Shown here: in pieces, positions 48,422-57,598 of the stretch
How the letters are laid out: each line of letters begins with the position of its first letter
Numbering within the stretch: the first letter of the stretch is position 1
NCBI RefSeq assembly: GCF_029893355.1
Contig: NZ_JARZAI010000013.1
Span: forward strand, 124,001-188,000
Source of the DNA: Kitasatospora sp. MAA4
GTDB taxonomy: Bacteria > Actinomycetota > Actinomycetes > Streptomycetales > Streptomycetaceae
Direction of reading: 5' to 3'
Length of the DNA stretch: 64,000 nucleotides
Translations under genes and position numbers: made by a program
The notes under the pieces: generated by a model
The model's database searches: none
What the model saw: the letters and a program-made list of their open reading frames with translations, nothing else
What the model was told of the DNA's origin: nothing

Positions 48422-49069
48422 ATGATCGGAACGAACGCGGTACTCGGCGTCTCAGCGGTGGCTCTCGGCATGGTCCTCACCCCGGGCCCCAACATGATGT
48501 ACCTCGTCTCCCGCAGCATCACCCAGGGCCGCCGCGCGGGCGCGGTCTCGCTCGCCGGTGTCGCAGTCGGCTTCCTGGTCTACCTGAGCGCCGCCAACCT
48601 CGGGCTCTCGGTGGTGTTCCTGGCGGTGCCCGAGCTGTACCTGGCGGTGAAGCTCAGCGGCGCCGGCTATCTCGCCTGGCTGGCCTGGAAGGCGCTGCGG
48701 CCCGGCGGGACCTCGCTCTTCACGCCCCAGCAGCTGAAGCCCGACACCTCCTGGACCCTGTTCAGCATGGGGCTGCTCACCAACCTCCTCAACCCGAAGA
48801 TCGCGGTGATGTACCTCTCCCTCATCCCGCAGTTCATCGACGTCCGGGCCGGGCACGTGCTGCTCCAGGGGTTCGTCCTGGGCGGCGTGCAGATCGGCGT
48901 CAGCCTCGCCGTGAACCTGACGCTCGTGCTCACCGCCGGAACCATCGCCGCCTTCCTCACCGACCGCCCGGGCTGGATTCGCGCGCAGCGCTATCTGATG
49001 GGAACCGTTCTGGGGGCGCTGGCCGTCAAGTTGGCGACAGATCACGCGGCCTCGGCCCCGGCGGCCTGA
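48422..49069 (+). CDS. LysE-family amino-acid exporter
   Basis: A 215-residue translocator with six hydrophobic helices: VLGVSAVALGMVLTPGPNMMYLVSRS contains the family's P-G-P-N motif, SLAGVAVGFLVYLSAANLGLS follows, then GLLTNLLNPKIAVMYLSLIPQF, the second signature, and C-terminal helices. LysE/RhtB proteins export amino acids or derivatives; specificity cannot be predicted. The adjacent proline catabolism genes are convergent, so co-regulation is not implied. Confidence 0.9.
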   Translation: MIGTNAVLGVSAVALGMVLTPGPNMMYLVSRSITQGRRAGAVSLAGVAVGFLVYLSAANLGLSVVFLAVPELYLAVKLSGAGYLAWLAWKALRPGGTSLFTPQQLKPDTSWTLFSMGLLTNLLNPKIAVMYLSLIPQFIDVRAGHVLLQGFVLGGVQIGVSLAVNLTLVLTAGTIAAFLTDRPGWIRAQRYLMGTVLGALAVKLATDHAASAPAA

Positions 49070-49077
49070 CACGGAAA

Positions 49078-49109
49078 ACGGCCCGTACGCCGGGGGGCGT
49101 ACGGGCCGT
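49078..49109. terminator. perfect 14-bp stem bidirectional terminator
   Basis: ACGGCCCGTACGCC pairs with GGCGTACGGGCCGT around GGGG, between the convergent LysE and proline dehydrogenase genes. Confidence 0.85.
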
Positions 49110-49133
49110 CACCAACCAAGAACGAGAACGGGC

Positions 49134-50063
49134 TCAGCCCCGGGTCGCCATCGCGCGCAGGAAGAACGTCAGGTTGGCCGGACGCTCCGCCAGGCGGCGC
49201 ATGAAGTACCCGTACCACTCCTGCCCGTACGGCAGGTAGACGCGCATCGCGTTGCCGGCCTCGGCCAGCCGCAGCTGCTCCTCGGGGCGGATGCCGAAGA
49301 GCATCTGGTACTCGAAGCTGTCGGCCTTGCGGCCGTTCCACTCGGCCAGCTGGCCGGCGATCTTGATCATGTTCGGGTCGTGCGAGGCGATCATCGGGTA
49401 ACCGTCGCCCGACATCAGCACCTTGAGCGCCCGGACGTACGCGAGGTCGACGTCGCGCTTGCCCTGGAAGGCGACCGACTCGGGCTCCTTGTAGGCACCC
49501 TTGCAGAGCCGCACGCGCGAACCGGCCGAGGCGAACTCCTTGCAGTCCGCCTCGGTGCGGCGCAGGTAGGCCTGCAGCACGACGCCGAGCCACGGGAAGT
49601 CCGCCCGCAGCTCGCGGGCGATCGACAGGGTGGAGTCGGTGGTGGTGTGGTCCTCCATGTCCAGGGTGACCGTGGTGCCCGCGTCGGCGGCGGCGGCGCA
49701 GATCCGCCGGGCGTTCTCCAGCGCGATCTTCTCGCCGTCCACCGGCAGGAACTGGCCGACGGCCGACAGCTTGACCGAGACCTCGGCGTTGGCGGCGAGC
49801 CCGGTGTCCTTGAGCGCGGCGAGCAGGTGCTCGTACGCCTCGGCGGTGCCGGCGGCCTGGGCCGCGTCCTTGGTGTCCTCGCCGAGGTGGTCGAGGGTGA
49901 CCTTGCGGCCGGTGGCGACGAGGTCGTCGCAGGCCGTCACGGCGTCGTCGAGCAGCTCGCCGGCGACGAAGCGCTCGACTATCGCGTGGGTCGGCGGGAA
50001 CTTCTCGACGACGGTGCGCACCTGCGGGGAGCGCGAGGCGGCAAGAAGGGCGGAACGGAGCAT
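49134..50063 (-). CDS. proline dehydrogenase
   Basis: A 309-residue monofunctional proline dehydrogenase (FAD-dependent, TIM barrel), the first step from proline to pyrroline-5-carboxylate. Typical segments: EVSVKLSAVGQFL, TVTLDMEDHTTTDSTLSIA, VVLQAYLRRTEADC, SRVRLCKGAYKEPESVAFQ, and the C-terminal MLFGIRPEEQLRLAEAGNAMRVYLPYGQEWYGYFMRRLAERPAN, with the substrate-binding RR pair. ATG 50063 follows AGGAGT. It lies 128 bases downstream of the P5C dehydrogenase gene on the same strand; together they convert proline to glutamate. No transmembrane segment, as usual. Confidence 0.95.
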   Translation of the reverse strand: MLRSALLAASRSPQVRTVVEKFPPTHAIVERFVAGELLDDAVTACDDLVATGRKVTLDHLGEDTKDAAQAAGTAEAYEHLLAALKDTGLAANAEVSVKLSAVGQFLPVDGEKIALENARRICAAAADAGTTVTLDMEDHTTTDSTLSIARELRADFPWLGVVLQAYLRRTEADCKEFASAGSRVRLCKGAYKEPESVAFQGKRDVDLAYVRALKVLMSGDGYPMIASHDPNMIKIAGQLAEWNGRKADSFEYQMLFGIRPEEQLRLAEAGNAMRVYLPYGQEWYGYFMRRLAERPANLTFFLRAMATRG

Positions 50064-50191
50064 CGGTACTCCTGGCGAGGAACGTGAAGTGTGGGGGGGA
50101 GGAGGTGGGGTGGGCGGCTGAGGGAGGCCACCCACCCCGGGGAGAATGGACTGACAGAGAGCGACTGACAGCTGACAGATAACAGAAAATG

Positions 50192-51820
50192 TCAGCCCAT
50201 GTGCGGGTAGCGGTAGTCCGTCGGCGGCACGAAGGTCTCCTTGACCGACCGCGTCGAGCTCCAGCGCGCCAGGTTCTGCTTGGCGCCGGCCTTGTCGTTC
50301 GTCCCCGAGGCTCGGCCGCCGCCGAACGGCTGCTGGCCGACGACCGCGCCGGTGGGCTTGTCGTTGATGTAGAAGTTGCCGGCCGCGAACCGCAGCTTGT
50401 GCATCGCGTCCTGGGCGGCCGCGCGGTCCTGGGAGATGATCGCGCCGGTCAGGCCGTAGGAGGAGACCGACTCCATCTGCGCGAGCATCTCGTCGTACTT
50501 CTCGTCCTCGTAGACGTACACGGCGAGGATCGGGCCGAAGTACTCGTCGCGGAAGTACTCGGACGCCGGGTCCGAGCAGACCAGCACGGTCGGACGGACG
50601 AAGTAGCCCACCGAGTCGTCGTACGTCCCGCCGGCCAGCACCTCGACCGACGGGTCGGCCTGGGCGCGGTCGATCGCGGCCTTGTTCTTGGCGAACGAGC
50701 GGTCGTCGATCACGGCGCTCATGAAGTTCGCCAGATCGGTGACGTCACCCATGGTCAGGCCCTCGACCTCGGCCTGGAACTCGTCCTTCAGGCCGGCCCA
50801 GATCGACGCCGGGACGTACGCCCGCGACAGCGCCGAGCACTTCTGGCCCTGGAACTCGAAGGCGCCGCGGGTCATCGCGGTCTTCAGCACGGCCGGGTCG
50901 GCGGACGGGTGGGCGACCAGGAAGTCCTTGCCGCCGGTCTCGCCGACGATCCGCGGGTAGCTGCGGTAGCCGGCGATGTTGTTGCCGACCTCGCGCCACA
51001 GGTGCTGGAAGGTCGGGGTGGAGCCGGTGAAGTGGATGCCGGCCAGCGCGGGGTGCTTCAGCGCGACCTCGGAGACGGCCAGGCCGTCGCCGGTGACCAT
51101 GTTGATGACGCCCTTGGGCAGGCCGGCCTCCTCCAGCAGCTCCATCAGCAGGTGCGCGGAGAACTGCTGGGTGGGGGACGGCTTCCAGAGCACCACGTTG
51201 CCCATCAGGGCGGGGGCGGTCGGGAGGTTGCCGGCAATCGCGGTGAAGTTGAACGGCGTGATCGCGTAGACGAAGCCCTCCAGCGGGCGGTGGTCGCTGC
51301 GGTTCCACACGCCGTCGGAGGAGATCGGCTGCTCGGCGATGATCTGCCGGGCGAAGTGCACGTTGAAGCGCAGGAAGTCGATCAGCTCGCAGGAGGAGTC
51401 GATCTCGGCCTGCTGCGCGGTCTTGGACTGGCCGAGCATGGTGGCGGCGGCCAGCGTCTCGCGCCAGGGGCCGGCCAGCAGGTCGGCGGCCTTGAGGAAG
51501 ATCGCGGCGCGCGAGTCGAAGGAGAGTGCCTGCCAGGCCGGGGCGGCGGCCAGGGCAGCATCGATGGCGTCCTGCGCGTCGGCCTGGGTGGCGTTGCGCA
51601 GGGTACCGAGCCGAGCCGCGTGGTTGTGCGGCTGGACGACGTGGATCTCGGCGCCGGCGCCCATGCGCCGCTCACCGTTGATCGTCATGGTCAGCTGGAC
51701 GGGCTCCTGGCCCCCCAGCTCCTTCAGCTTGGCCTCCAGACGAGCCCGTTCCGGGCTGCCGGGGGCGTAGCTGTGGACCGGCTCGTTCACCGGCGCGGGG
51801 ACCTGGGTTACAGCATCCAT
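50192..51820 (-). CDS. pruA: L-glutamate gamma-semialdehyde (P5C) dehydrogenase
   Basis: A 542-residue aldehyde dehydrogenase of the PruA/RocA type. Signature parts: the N-terminal VPAPVNEPVHSYAPGSPERARL; the NAD site ITPFNFTAIAGNLPTAPALMGN; the general-base Glu in RIVGETGGKDFLVAHP; the catalytic Cys in GAFEFQGQKCSALSRAYVP; and NFYINDKPTGAVVGQQPFGG near the end. ATG 51820 has AAGGAGAG upstream. It oxidises glutamate semialdehyde to glutamate. The gene is divergent from a PucR-type regulator that probably activates the proline genes. Confidence 0.96.
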   Translation of the reverse strand: MDAVTQVPAPVNEPVHSYAPGSPERARLEAKLKELGGQEPVQLTMTINGERRMGAGAEIHVVQPHNHAARLGTLRNATQADAQDAIDAALAAAPAWQALSFDSRAAIFLKAADLLAGPWRETLAAATMLGQSKTAQQAEIDSSCELIDFLRFNVHFARQIIAEQPISSDGVWNRSDHRPLEGFVYAITPFNFTAIAGNLPTAPALMGNVVLWKPSPTQQFSAHLLMELLEEAGLPKGVINMVTGDGLAVSEVALKHPALAGIHFTGSTPTFQHLWREVGNNIAGYRSYPRIVGETGGKDFLVAHPSADPAVLKTAMTRGAFEFQGQKCSALSRAYVPASIWAGLKDEFQAEVEGLTMGDVTDLANFMSAVIDDRSFAKNKAAIDRAQADPSVEVLAGGTYDDSVGYFVRPTVLVCSDPASEYFRDEYFGPILAVYVYEDEKYDEMLAQMESVSSYGLTGAIISQDRAAAQDAMHKLRFAAGNFYINDKPTGAVVGQQPFGGGRASGTNDKAGAKQNLARWSSTRSVKETFVPPTDYRYPHMG

Positions 51821-52006
51821 GAGCGCGCGCTCTCCTTCGAGTCGTGGGGGTGTCCAGTCGCGACTGGGCAGCCGGCCTGGGTCGCAGGCTGGCCGCGGGA
51901 TCACGGTATGCCGCGCGACCGGTCCACTTGGTTGGCCAGGCGGCTAAAGTCATCCCAACGGAGTTGTCCGAGCGTACGAACAGGTCCCCGGCGAACAGGT
52001 CTTCAG

Positions 52007-53620
52007 GTGTCAGAGCTGTCAGAGCCGTCCCCCGCAGGAATCCCGCTGCGGCAGTTGCTGATGTCGCTCGGCGAGCCGCTGGTCGAACTGCAGGCCGCGC
52101 CCGCCGGTCTCGACGTCCTGGTCCGGGACGTCGCCATCCTGGACCCGGAGGATCCGGCCACCGCCGCCCCCGGCGAGCTGGTGCTGGCCATCGGCGCACG
52201 CGGCCGGGCCGCGCTGCCCGCCCTGCGCGCCGCCGGACGGGCCCGGGCCGCCGCCGTCGCCGTCAAGCTGGACGGCCCCGGCCAGGCCGACGCGCTGCGC
52301 GAGGCGGCCGCCGAGGCCGGGGTGGCGCTGCTCTCGGTCCGCCGCGAGACCCGCTGGGAGCACCTGGACGCGCTGGCCCGCGCGGTGATCGGCGGCCCGG
52401 ACGCGCCGGACACCGCGGACCACAACGTCGGCGACCTCTTCTCGCTCGCCCAGACCACCGCCGTGCTGACCGGCGGGATCGTCTCCATCGAGGACACCTC
52501 CAGCCGGGTGCTGGCCTACTCGCGCTCCTCGGACAGCGACGAGGTGGACGACCTGCGCCGGCTCTCCATCCTCGGCTGGCAGGGGCCCGAGCCGTACCTC
52601 TCCAAGCTCCGCGAGTGGGGCATCTTCCAGCACCTGCGCACCTCGGACACCGTGATCGCGGTCGAACCGCACCCCGAGCTCGGGCTGCGCCGTCGGCTGG
52701 CGATCGGCATCAGGGCGGGCGCCCAGCCGCTGGGGACGATCTGGGTGCAGGAGGGCGCGCAGCCGCTGGCACCGCTCGCCGAGCAGGCCCTGGTCGGCGC
52801 GGCCCGGGTGGCGGCCGGTCAACTGGTGCGCCGGCGGCGGGAGTTGTCGGCGGACGTCCGGCTCACCCGGACCCTGCTGACCGGCCTGCTGGAGGGCAGC
52901 ACCGGCCCGCAGTCGCTCGCCACCCACCTCGGCCTTGACCCGCACCGGCCGGCCACCGTGCTGGCCTACTCGGCGCAGGGCTCGGACGTCACCCGCTCCG
53001 AGGTGACCGGCCTGATCTCGGTGCACACCGCCGCCCGGCACCGCGGCGCGCTGCTCGCCCCGGTCGACGCGCGGATCTACGTGCTGCTGCCCGAGCTGCC
53101 GCCCGGCCTGCCGATGGCCACCGTCCGGGACTGGGCGCAGGAGGTGGTGGACGCCGCCCGCGACCACCTCGGCGTGGTGCTGCGGGCCGCGATCGGCAGC
53201 ACCGTGCCGGGCCTGGCCGCGGTGCCCGGCTCGCGCGCGCAGGCGGACCGGATCCTGGACGCGATGGGACGCGGCGGGGTGGTGCCGGAGGTCGCCGCGC
53301 TGATCGACGTGCAGGCGGAGGTGCTGCTCAGCGAGGTGCTGGCGCTGCTCCAGGAACGCCCGGCGCTGCGCGACCCGCGGTTGGCCGCGCTGGCGGCGTA
53401 CGACCTGCGGCACGGCACCCGGCTCGCCGAATCGGTGCTGGCCTGGCTGGACGCGCTGGGCGAGGTTCGGGTGGCAGCGCAGGCCCTGCACATCCACCCG
53501 AACACGCTGCGCTACCGGGTCCGCCGGGCCGAGCAGCTGACCGGCCTCGACCTCGCCCAGCCCCACCAGCGGCTGCTGGCCATGCTCCAGCTCCGCCTGC
53601 CACCGGAACCCGACCACTGA
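52007..53620 (+). CDS. PucR-family regulator, likely of proline catabolism
   Basis: A 537-residue protein with PucR N-terminal sensor (about 15-130: LRQLLMSLGEPLVELQAAPA, VRDVAILDPED), a GAF-like middle (DHNVGDLFSLAQTTAVLTGGIVSIEDTSSRVLAYS), a CdaR-type GGDEF-like part and a C-terminal HTH (VAAQALHIHPNTLRYRVRRAEQLTGLDL). Divergent from pruA across 186 bases, it is the expected activator of the proline utilisation genes. The start is taken at GTG 52007 (VSELSEPSP); the ribosome binding site is weak and the frame stays open upstream, so the start could differ slightly. Confidence 0.88.
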   Translation: MSELSEPSPAGIPLRQLLMSLGEPLVELQAAPAGLDVLVRDVAILDPEDPATAAPGELVLAIGARGRAALPALRAAGRARAAAVAVKLDGPGQADALREAAAEAGVALLSVRRETRWEHLDALARAVIGGPDAPDTADHNVGDLFSLAQTTAVLTGGIVSIEDTSSRVLAYSRSSDSDEVDDLRRLSILGWQGPEPYLSKLREWGIFQHLRTSDTVIAVEPHPELGLRRRLAIGIRAGAQPLGTIWVQEGAQPLAPLAEQALVGAARVAAGQLVRRRRELSADVRLTRTLLTGLLEGSTGPQSLATHLGLDPHRPATVLAYSAQGSDVTRSEVTGLISVHTAARHRGALLAPVDARIYVLLPELPPGLPMATVRDWAQEVVDAARDHLGVVLRAAIGSTVPGLAAVPGSRAQADRILDAMGRGGVVPEVAALIDVQAEVLLSEVLALLQERPALRDPRLAALAAYDLRHGTRLAESVLAWLDALGEVRVAAQALHIHPNTLRYRVRRAEQLTGLDLAQPHQRLLAMLQLRLPPEPDH

Positions 53621-53623
53621 GGA

Positions 53624-54955
53624 CTACCACGAGCGCTCGCGCCGCCACTGCTCCCAGGAGCAGAGCCAGTGCTGCTCGGCCTGGCTCAGCTTCTCCTGCT
53701 CGGCCTCCCAGCTCAGCCCGCCGAGCGGCTCGCCATCCCCACTCAGCCCGCCGAGCGGCTCGCCATCCCCACTCAGCCCGCCGAGCGGCTCGCCATCCCC
53801 ACCCAGCACCGCGAGCGGGTCCCCGTCAGCGAACGACACCAGCGAGCCGGCCGCATCCGAGGACGGCTCGGAGTCGACCGCGCACCCCGCCCAGAGCTGC
53901 TCCCAGGCCCGCTGCGCCGGCAGGCTCGGCACCTGGCTGGCGAAGGCCGTGTAGCGGACCACCTCCTCCACCGCCGCCTGACCGTCCGGTGTGCCGACCG
54001 CCCAGTCGGTCTGCTCGGCCAGCCGGGTCAGGTGGTTGACCATCGCCGTCACCGCGGCATCCGCCTCCTCGCGGGTCTCCGAGGCGAGCCGCATCTGCTG
54101 GCGGACGGCGGCCTCCCACCTCTGGAGGCGGTCCTCGCCGCGCAGCCGGCGCGGCAGCCGGACCGGTCGCCGGGCGAGCAGTTGGGCCCGCACGGCCACC
54201 GCGTGCTCCACGCTGTAGGCGACGATCGCGCGGTGCGCGTCCAGGCCGGTGGCGTTCAGGCCGGCCTGCTCGCTCAGCGCCTCCTGGCCGGCCCGCCGCA
54301 GCGCCAGTGCGCGCAACAGGTCGGTGCGGCCCAGCACGTAGCGGCCGAAGTCCTCGACCCGGGTCAACTCGACGCCGCCCGGCGGCACGCCCCGCCCGCA
54401 GACGGTGACGGTGATGCCGTGCACCCGCAGCCGGCCGGCCCAGACGGACTGGCTGTCCGCGCCGGGCTCGCACTCGGCCCGGCGCTCCTCGTGGATCTGG
54501 ACGGCGGTCGGCTCGCCCTCGACGGTGATCCACTCGCGCAGCGCGCGGACCCGTCCGGGGCACTCGCCCTCGTCGACCCCGATCTGCTCGTAGATCCGGT
54601 CGCGCTCGTCCTCGACCACGTCCTCCAGCTCGGGCAGCGGGTGGCTGCGCTCGGCGCCGGGGCGGTAGGTGCGGACGGTGACGTAGGGGCCGTCCACCGA
54701 ACTCCAGTCCCCGGAGCGGAGTTCGACCCAGCTGAGCTCGCCGTTGTGGGTCTCGAACGCGCTCAGCGCGTCGCTGTCCACGGGGGCCACCCGGTCCGGG
54801 TCGTGCGCCGGCGCCGCGCCGCGGGCGCCGTTTCCGGAGCGGTCCACGCCGAACACCGGGAAATCGGCCTCGTCCAGGACCTGGCGACAGCGGCCTTCCT
54901 GGTCGTCGAAGAAGTCCTCGGGCTCCGCGGTCCAGCCTCCGCTGCTGAATCTCAT
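53624..54955 (-). CDS. hypothetical soluble protein with C-terminal decapeptide repeats
   Basis: A 443-residue protein without signal or membrane segment; I recognise no family. The N-terminal half is acidic and beta-rich (LSWVELRSGDWSSVDGPYVTVRTYRPG, VWAGRLRVHGITVTVCGRGVPPGG), the middle is helical (RAIVAYSVEHAVAVRAQLLARRPV, REEADAAVTAMVNHLTRLAEQTD). Near the end GGLSGDGEPL is repeated three times from a 30-bp DNA repeat, and the tail is Trp-rich (WLCSWEQWRRERSW). It ends 3 bases from the PucR stop (convergent). ATG 54955 is the natural start since upstream sequence changes character. Confidence 0.7.
   Translation of the reverse strand: MRFSSGGWTAEPEDFFDDQEGRCRQVLDEADFPVFGVDRSGNGARGAAPAHDPDRVAPVDSDALSAFETHNGELSWVELRSGDWSSVDGPYVTVRTYRPGAERSHPLPELEDVVEDERDRIYEQIGVDEGECPGRVRALREWITVEGEPTAVQIHEERRAECEPGADSQSVWAGRLRVHGITVTVCGRGVPPGGVELTRVEDFGRYVLGRTDLLRALALRRAGQEALSEQAGLNATGLDAHRAIVAYSVEHAVAVRAQLLARRPVRLPRRLRGEDRLQRWEAAVRQQMRLASETREEADAAVTAMVNHLTRLAEQTDWAVGTPDGQAAVEEVVRYTAFASQVPSLPAQRAWEQLWAGCAVDSEPSSDAAGSLVSFADGDPLAVLGGDGEPLGGLSGDGEPLGGLSGDGEPLGGLSWEAEQEKLSQAEQHWLCSWEQWRRERSW
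53712..53801. repeat. three perfect 30-bp tandem repeats
   Basis: The unit starting CTCAGCCCGCCGAGCGGCTC is repeated exactly three times (53712-53741, 53742-53771, 53772-53801) and followed by a degenerate fourth copy to about 53831. It encodes the decapeptide repeats of the protein on the minus strand and is likely variable in copy number between strains. Confidence 0.9.
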
Positions 54956-55165
54956 CCTCTGCCGCACCCCCGGGTCACACCGTCGTCGGTCGGCGGCCGA
55001 CGGGGCGGGGTCGCCCGGGATCGCCGGACCGCGTCCGACCCACGATACGTGGGCCGGACCTGCAGAGCCATCAGCATCCCTCGTACGAATGGCAGATCGT
55101 CGGTCCGCACCCCGACACGGGCCCGTCGGACTATGGTTGTCGGCGCCACTCCCTACGCTGCACCC

Positions 55166-55609
55166 ATGACCACAGACCGCGGGGTACCCGCCCGGATCAG
55201 CATCGTCACCCTCGGGGTGGCGGACGTGGCGCGCAGCGCCGAGTTCTACACCGCGCTCGGCTGGAAGCGCTCGACGGCCTCCAGCCCGGAGATCGTCTGG
55301 TTCCGCACCGCCGACTCGGTCCTCGGCCTGTTCGGCGTGGACGAGCTCGCCGCCGACGCCGGCATCCCCCCGACCGGCGAACCGTCCTTCCGCGGGGTCA
55401 CGCTCGCCGTCAACCTGGAGTCCCGCGAGCTGGTGGACGCTGCGCTGGGGACGGCCGTGGAGGCCGGCGCGACGGTGGTCAAGCCGCCGGCCGAGACATC
55501 CTGGGGCGGCTACTCCGGCTACTTCGAGGACCCGGACGGCCACCTCTGGGAGCTGGCCCACAACCCGTTCTTCCCGTTCACCGAGGACGGGCAGTTGGAC
55601 CTCCCCTGA
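55166..55609 (+). CDS. VOC-superfamily (glyoxalase/bleomycin-resistance-like) protein
   Basis: A 147-residue protein with two beta-alpha-beta-beta-beta modules: ARISIVTLGVADVARSAEFYTALGWKRS and FRGVTLAVNLESRELVDAALGTAVEAGATVVKPP, ending GYSGYFEDPDGHLWELAHNPFFPF. The last motif, with Asp-Pro-Asp-Gly-His and the Glu, is typical of the family. Reactions range from glyoxalase to dioxygenase and drug binding; none can be assigned. A terminator hairpin overlaps its stop codon. Confidence 0.9.
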   Translation: MTTDRGVPARISIVTLGVADVARSAEFYTALGWKRSTASSPEIVWFRTADSVLGLFGVDELAADAGIPPTGEPSFRGVTLAVNLESRELVDAALGTAVEAGATVVKPPAETSWGGYSGYFEDPDGHLWELAHNPFFPFTEDGQLDLP

Positions 55610-55622
55610 GGTCCAACTGCCC
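55589..55622. terminator. 15-bp perfect stem bidirectional terminator overlapping a stop codon
   Basis: GGGCAGTTGGACCTC pairs with GAGGTCCAACTGCCC around CCCT. The left arm encodes the last residues of the VOC protein and the right arm includes its stop; the hairpin also follows the convergent acidic protein gene at 55633 by 11 bases. Confidence 0.85.
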
Positions 55623-55632
55623 GAGGCACCCG

Positions 55633-57255
55633 CTACTTCTTCGAACGCGCCTTGAACGCGGCCTTGCGGGCCTCCTTGGCCACCTGCCGGTCCAGGTGCA
55701 GCTCGCCGACCGCCTCCAGCACGTCGGCGGTGTACGGGTGGTCCACCCGCCACAGCTCGCCGAAGAAGCTCGCCGGGTTGTCCGTCACCGGCAGCCCGCC
55801 GATCAGCTCGCGCAGCAGCTCGGCGTCGCCCTCGTTGTCCAGCAGCTGGGCGGCGAAGGTGTCGACCATGGTCCACAGCACCATCTGCCGCTCGGGCGCC
55901 TGGATGTCGGTGCGGCCCTGTGACACCAGCCAGGCCCGGGCCCCGCCGCCCAGCTCCGGGTCCTCCAGCACCTCGCGCACGGCGGGCTCGGCCGGCTCGC
56001 CCAGCTCGCTGAGCGCCAGCTGGCAGAGCATCCGGCGCAGCGGGGCGATCCGGTCGGCGCCGCGGGCCGCGTCCAGCAGCTCACGGGCGGCGGCCAGCGG
56101 CTCGCGCCCCTCCAGCCAGACCCGGATCTCCTGCTCGGGCAGCACGTTGGCAGCCTCGGCGACGCCCTGCAGCAGCGCCGCCGCGTCGCCCTGGGCGAGC
56201 TCGCCCACCAGCGGCGCGTCGTAGCCCTCCTCCAGCAGCCACTGGCGGATGCCGTACTGGCCGAGCGGGGTCAGCCGGACCAGGCCGAAGCGGGCCGCCT
56301 CCTCGTCGTCCAGCGGCGCCGACGGGTCGGGCAGTTCGGCGCCCTCGCCGTCCTCGTCCTCGTCGAAGAGCTCCGGGTCGATCGGCTGGTAGTCCAGCAG
56401 GCCGATCTCGGCGAGGTCGGCGAGCATCGGGTCCAGCGCGACCATCACGTCGGTGATGTCGCCGAGCATATCCTCGTCCGGCTCCTCGCCGTCCGGCACC
56501 ACCAGCAGCGCGGCCAGCACGCCCAGCGGCATGGTCTCCTGGCCGGGCTCGGCGAACGCGGTGGCCTCGTAGAGCACCTGGAGGGCCTCGTCCAGCAGCT
56601 CGGCCGCCTCCTCCTGGACCTCCTCGTACTGGGCCAGCAGCTCCTCGGCCCGCGCCTCGTCGGCGTCCTCGCCGGCGTCGGGCTCGGCATCCAGCGGCTC
56701 GATCTCGACGGCCAGCTCAGCGACCACGTCGGCGGCGGTCAGCCAGAGTTCCAGGACGGACTCCGGGTCCCCCGCCTCGATCGGCGCCAGCTCGTCGCTG
56801 GGCGCGGCGACCCGGCGGCCGTCCTCGCCGGTGGCCAGCAGCACCAACTCCAGGTCGCTGGCGAGCGACCAGGCGCGCATCGCCTCCAGTACGTCCTCCT
56901 CGGCGACCTCGCCCTCGGCCGGGGCCAGGCCCAGGTGGCGGGCGGCCTCCTCGCGGTCGGCGTCCAGCAGGTCGCCGAGCTCGTCCACCGGGCGCTGCGG
57001 CGCGCTCCAGCGGGCCAGCCGGACGGCGCGCTGCACGAGCGGCACGGCGAGGGCGGCGGCGGCGAGTTCGGCCTCCGGCAGCAGCCGGACCGGCGGAACC
57101 AGGACGGCGGCGTCCTCCTGGTCCTCCTCCTCGGAGCCGTGCGCACCGTAGAGGTCGGCCAGGTCGAAGTCCGCGGGCAGCAGACTCTCGGCCGGCAGCG
57201 CCCCCGGTCCGGTCGCCGACGGGTTGTCAGTGTTCTTGCGGCGTCGTCCGGCCAT
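55633..57255 (-). CDS. large acidic helical protein of unknown function
   Basis: A 540-residue, very acidic soluble protein. The N-terminus is basic (MAGRRRKNTDNP), followed by long helical stretches rich in Glu, Asp, Leu and Ala (DEARAEELLAQYEEVQEEAAELLDEALQVLYEA) and a run of acidic residues around 310-330. The C-terminus is again basic (QVAKEARKAAFKARSKK). Similar proteins of unknown function are common in streptomycetes. It has neither signal peptide nor membrane helix. A HEAT-like helical-repeat fold is possible given repeated LLxxAxxADRIAPLRRMLCQLAL-type elements, but this is a guess. Confidence 0.8.
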   Translation of the reverse strand: MAGRRRKNTDNPSATGPGALPAESLLPADFDLADLYGAHGSEEEDQEDAAVLVPPVRLLPEAELAAAALAVPLVQRAVRLARWSAPQRPVDELGDLLDADREEAARHLGLAPAEGEVAEEDVLEAMRAWSLASDLELVLLATGEDGRRVAAPSDELAPIEAGDPESVLELWLTAADVVAELAVEIEPLDAEPDAGEDADEARAEELLAQYEEVQEEAAELLDEALQVLYEATAFAEPGQETMPLGVLAALLVVPDGEEPDEDMLGDITDVMVALDPMLADLAEIGLLDYQPIDPELFDEDEDGEGAELPDPSAPLDDEEAARFGLVRLTPLGQYGIRQWLLEEGYDAPLVGELAQGDAAALLQGVAEAANVLPEQEIRVWLEGREPLAAARELLDAARGADRIAPLRRMLCQLALSELGEPAEPAVREVLEDPELGGGARAWLVSQGRTDIQAPERQMVLWTMVDTFAAQLLDNEGDAELLRELIGGLPVTDNPASFFGELWRVDHPYTADVLEAVGELHLDRQVAKEARKAAFKARSKK

Positions 57256-57598
57256 GGTGGCGCGATCTCCTAGCGAAGCTGAGCGAGCTGAGCGTGATCA
57301 GAGCGGTCTGCACTGCGATCAGCGTATCGGCCGCGGGCCCGACGGCGCCCATCCTGCCGGGGGCGCGCGCCACTCGTGCGCGCCGTGTGCACACCACCAC
57401 GTATCCTTCCTCTCGGCTCCCTGCACCACACGCTGCGGAACCGATCCGGGCACCCTCGCCCACTCAGCCAGCACACCTGCCCCACCTCGGACTCCTCCCG
57501 CACCACGGCCACCACCCTGCGCCACCGGACGGGCACGTCGACAGACCCATCGGTCCCGGTCGGCCCGAGGCGGTGCCCGGCCACAGGAGACCCCTGCC
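57256..57598. other. 343-base gap upstream of the MFS gene
   Basis: The gap separates the divergent acidic protein and MFS transporter genes. I see no gene, only a 7-bp hairpin (GGCGCGC and GCGCGCC near 57361-57385) and a C-rich, low-structure stretch before the ribosome binding site AGGAGA. Open frames crossing it have no protein character. Confidence 0.5.

Noticed and set aside
53712..53801. 30-bp repeats considered as a CRISPR array.
   Set aside because: They are head-to-tail without spacers and are translated in frame.
57361..57385. Short GC hairpin upstream of the MFS gene considered as a regulatory RNA.
   Set aside because: A 7-bp GC-only stem is expected by chance in DNA of this composition.
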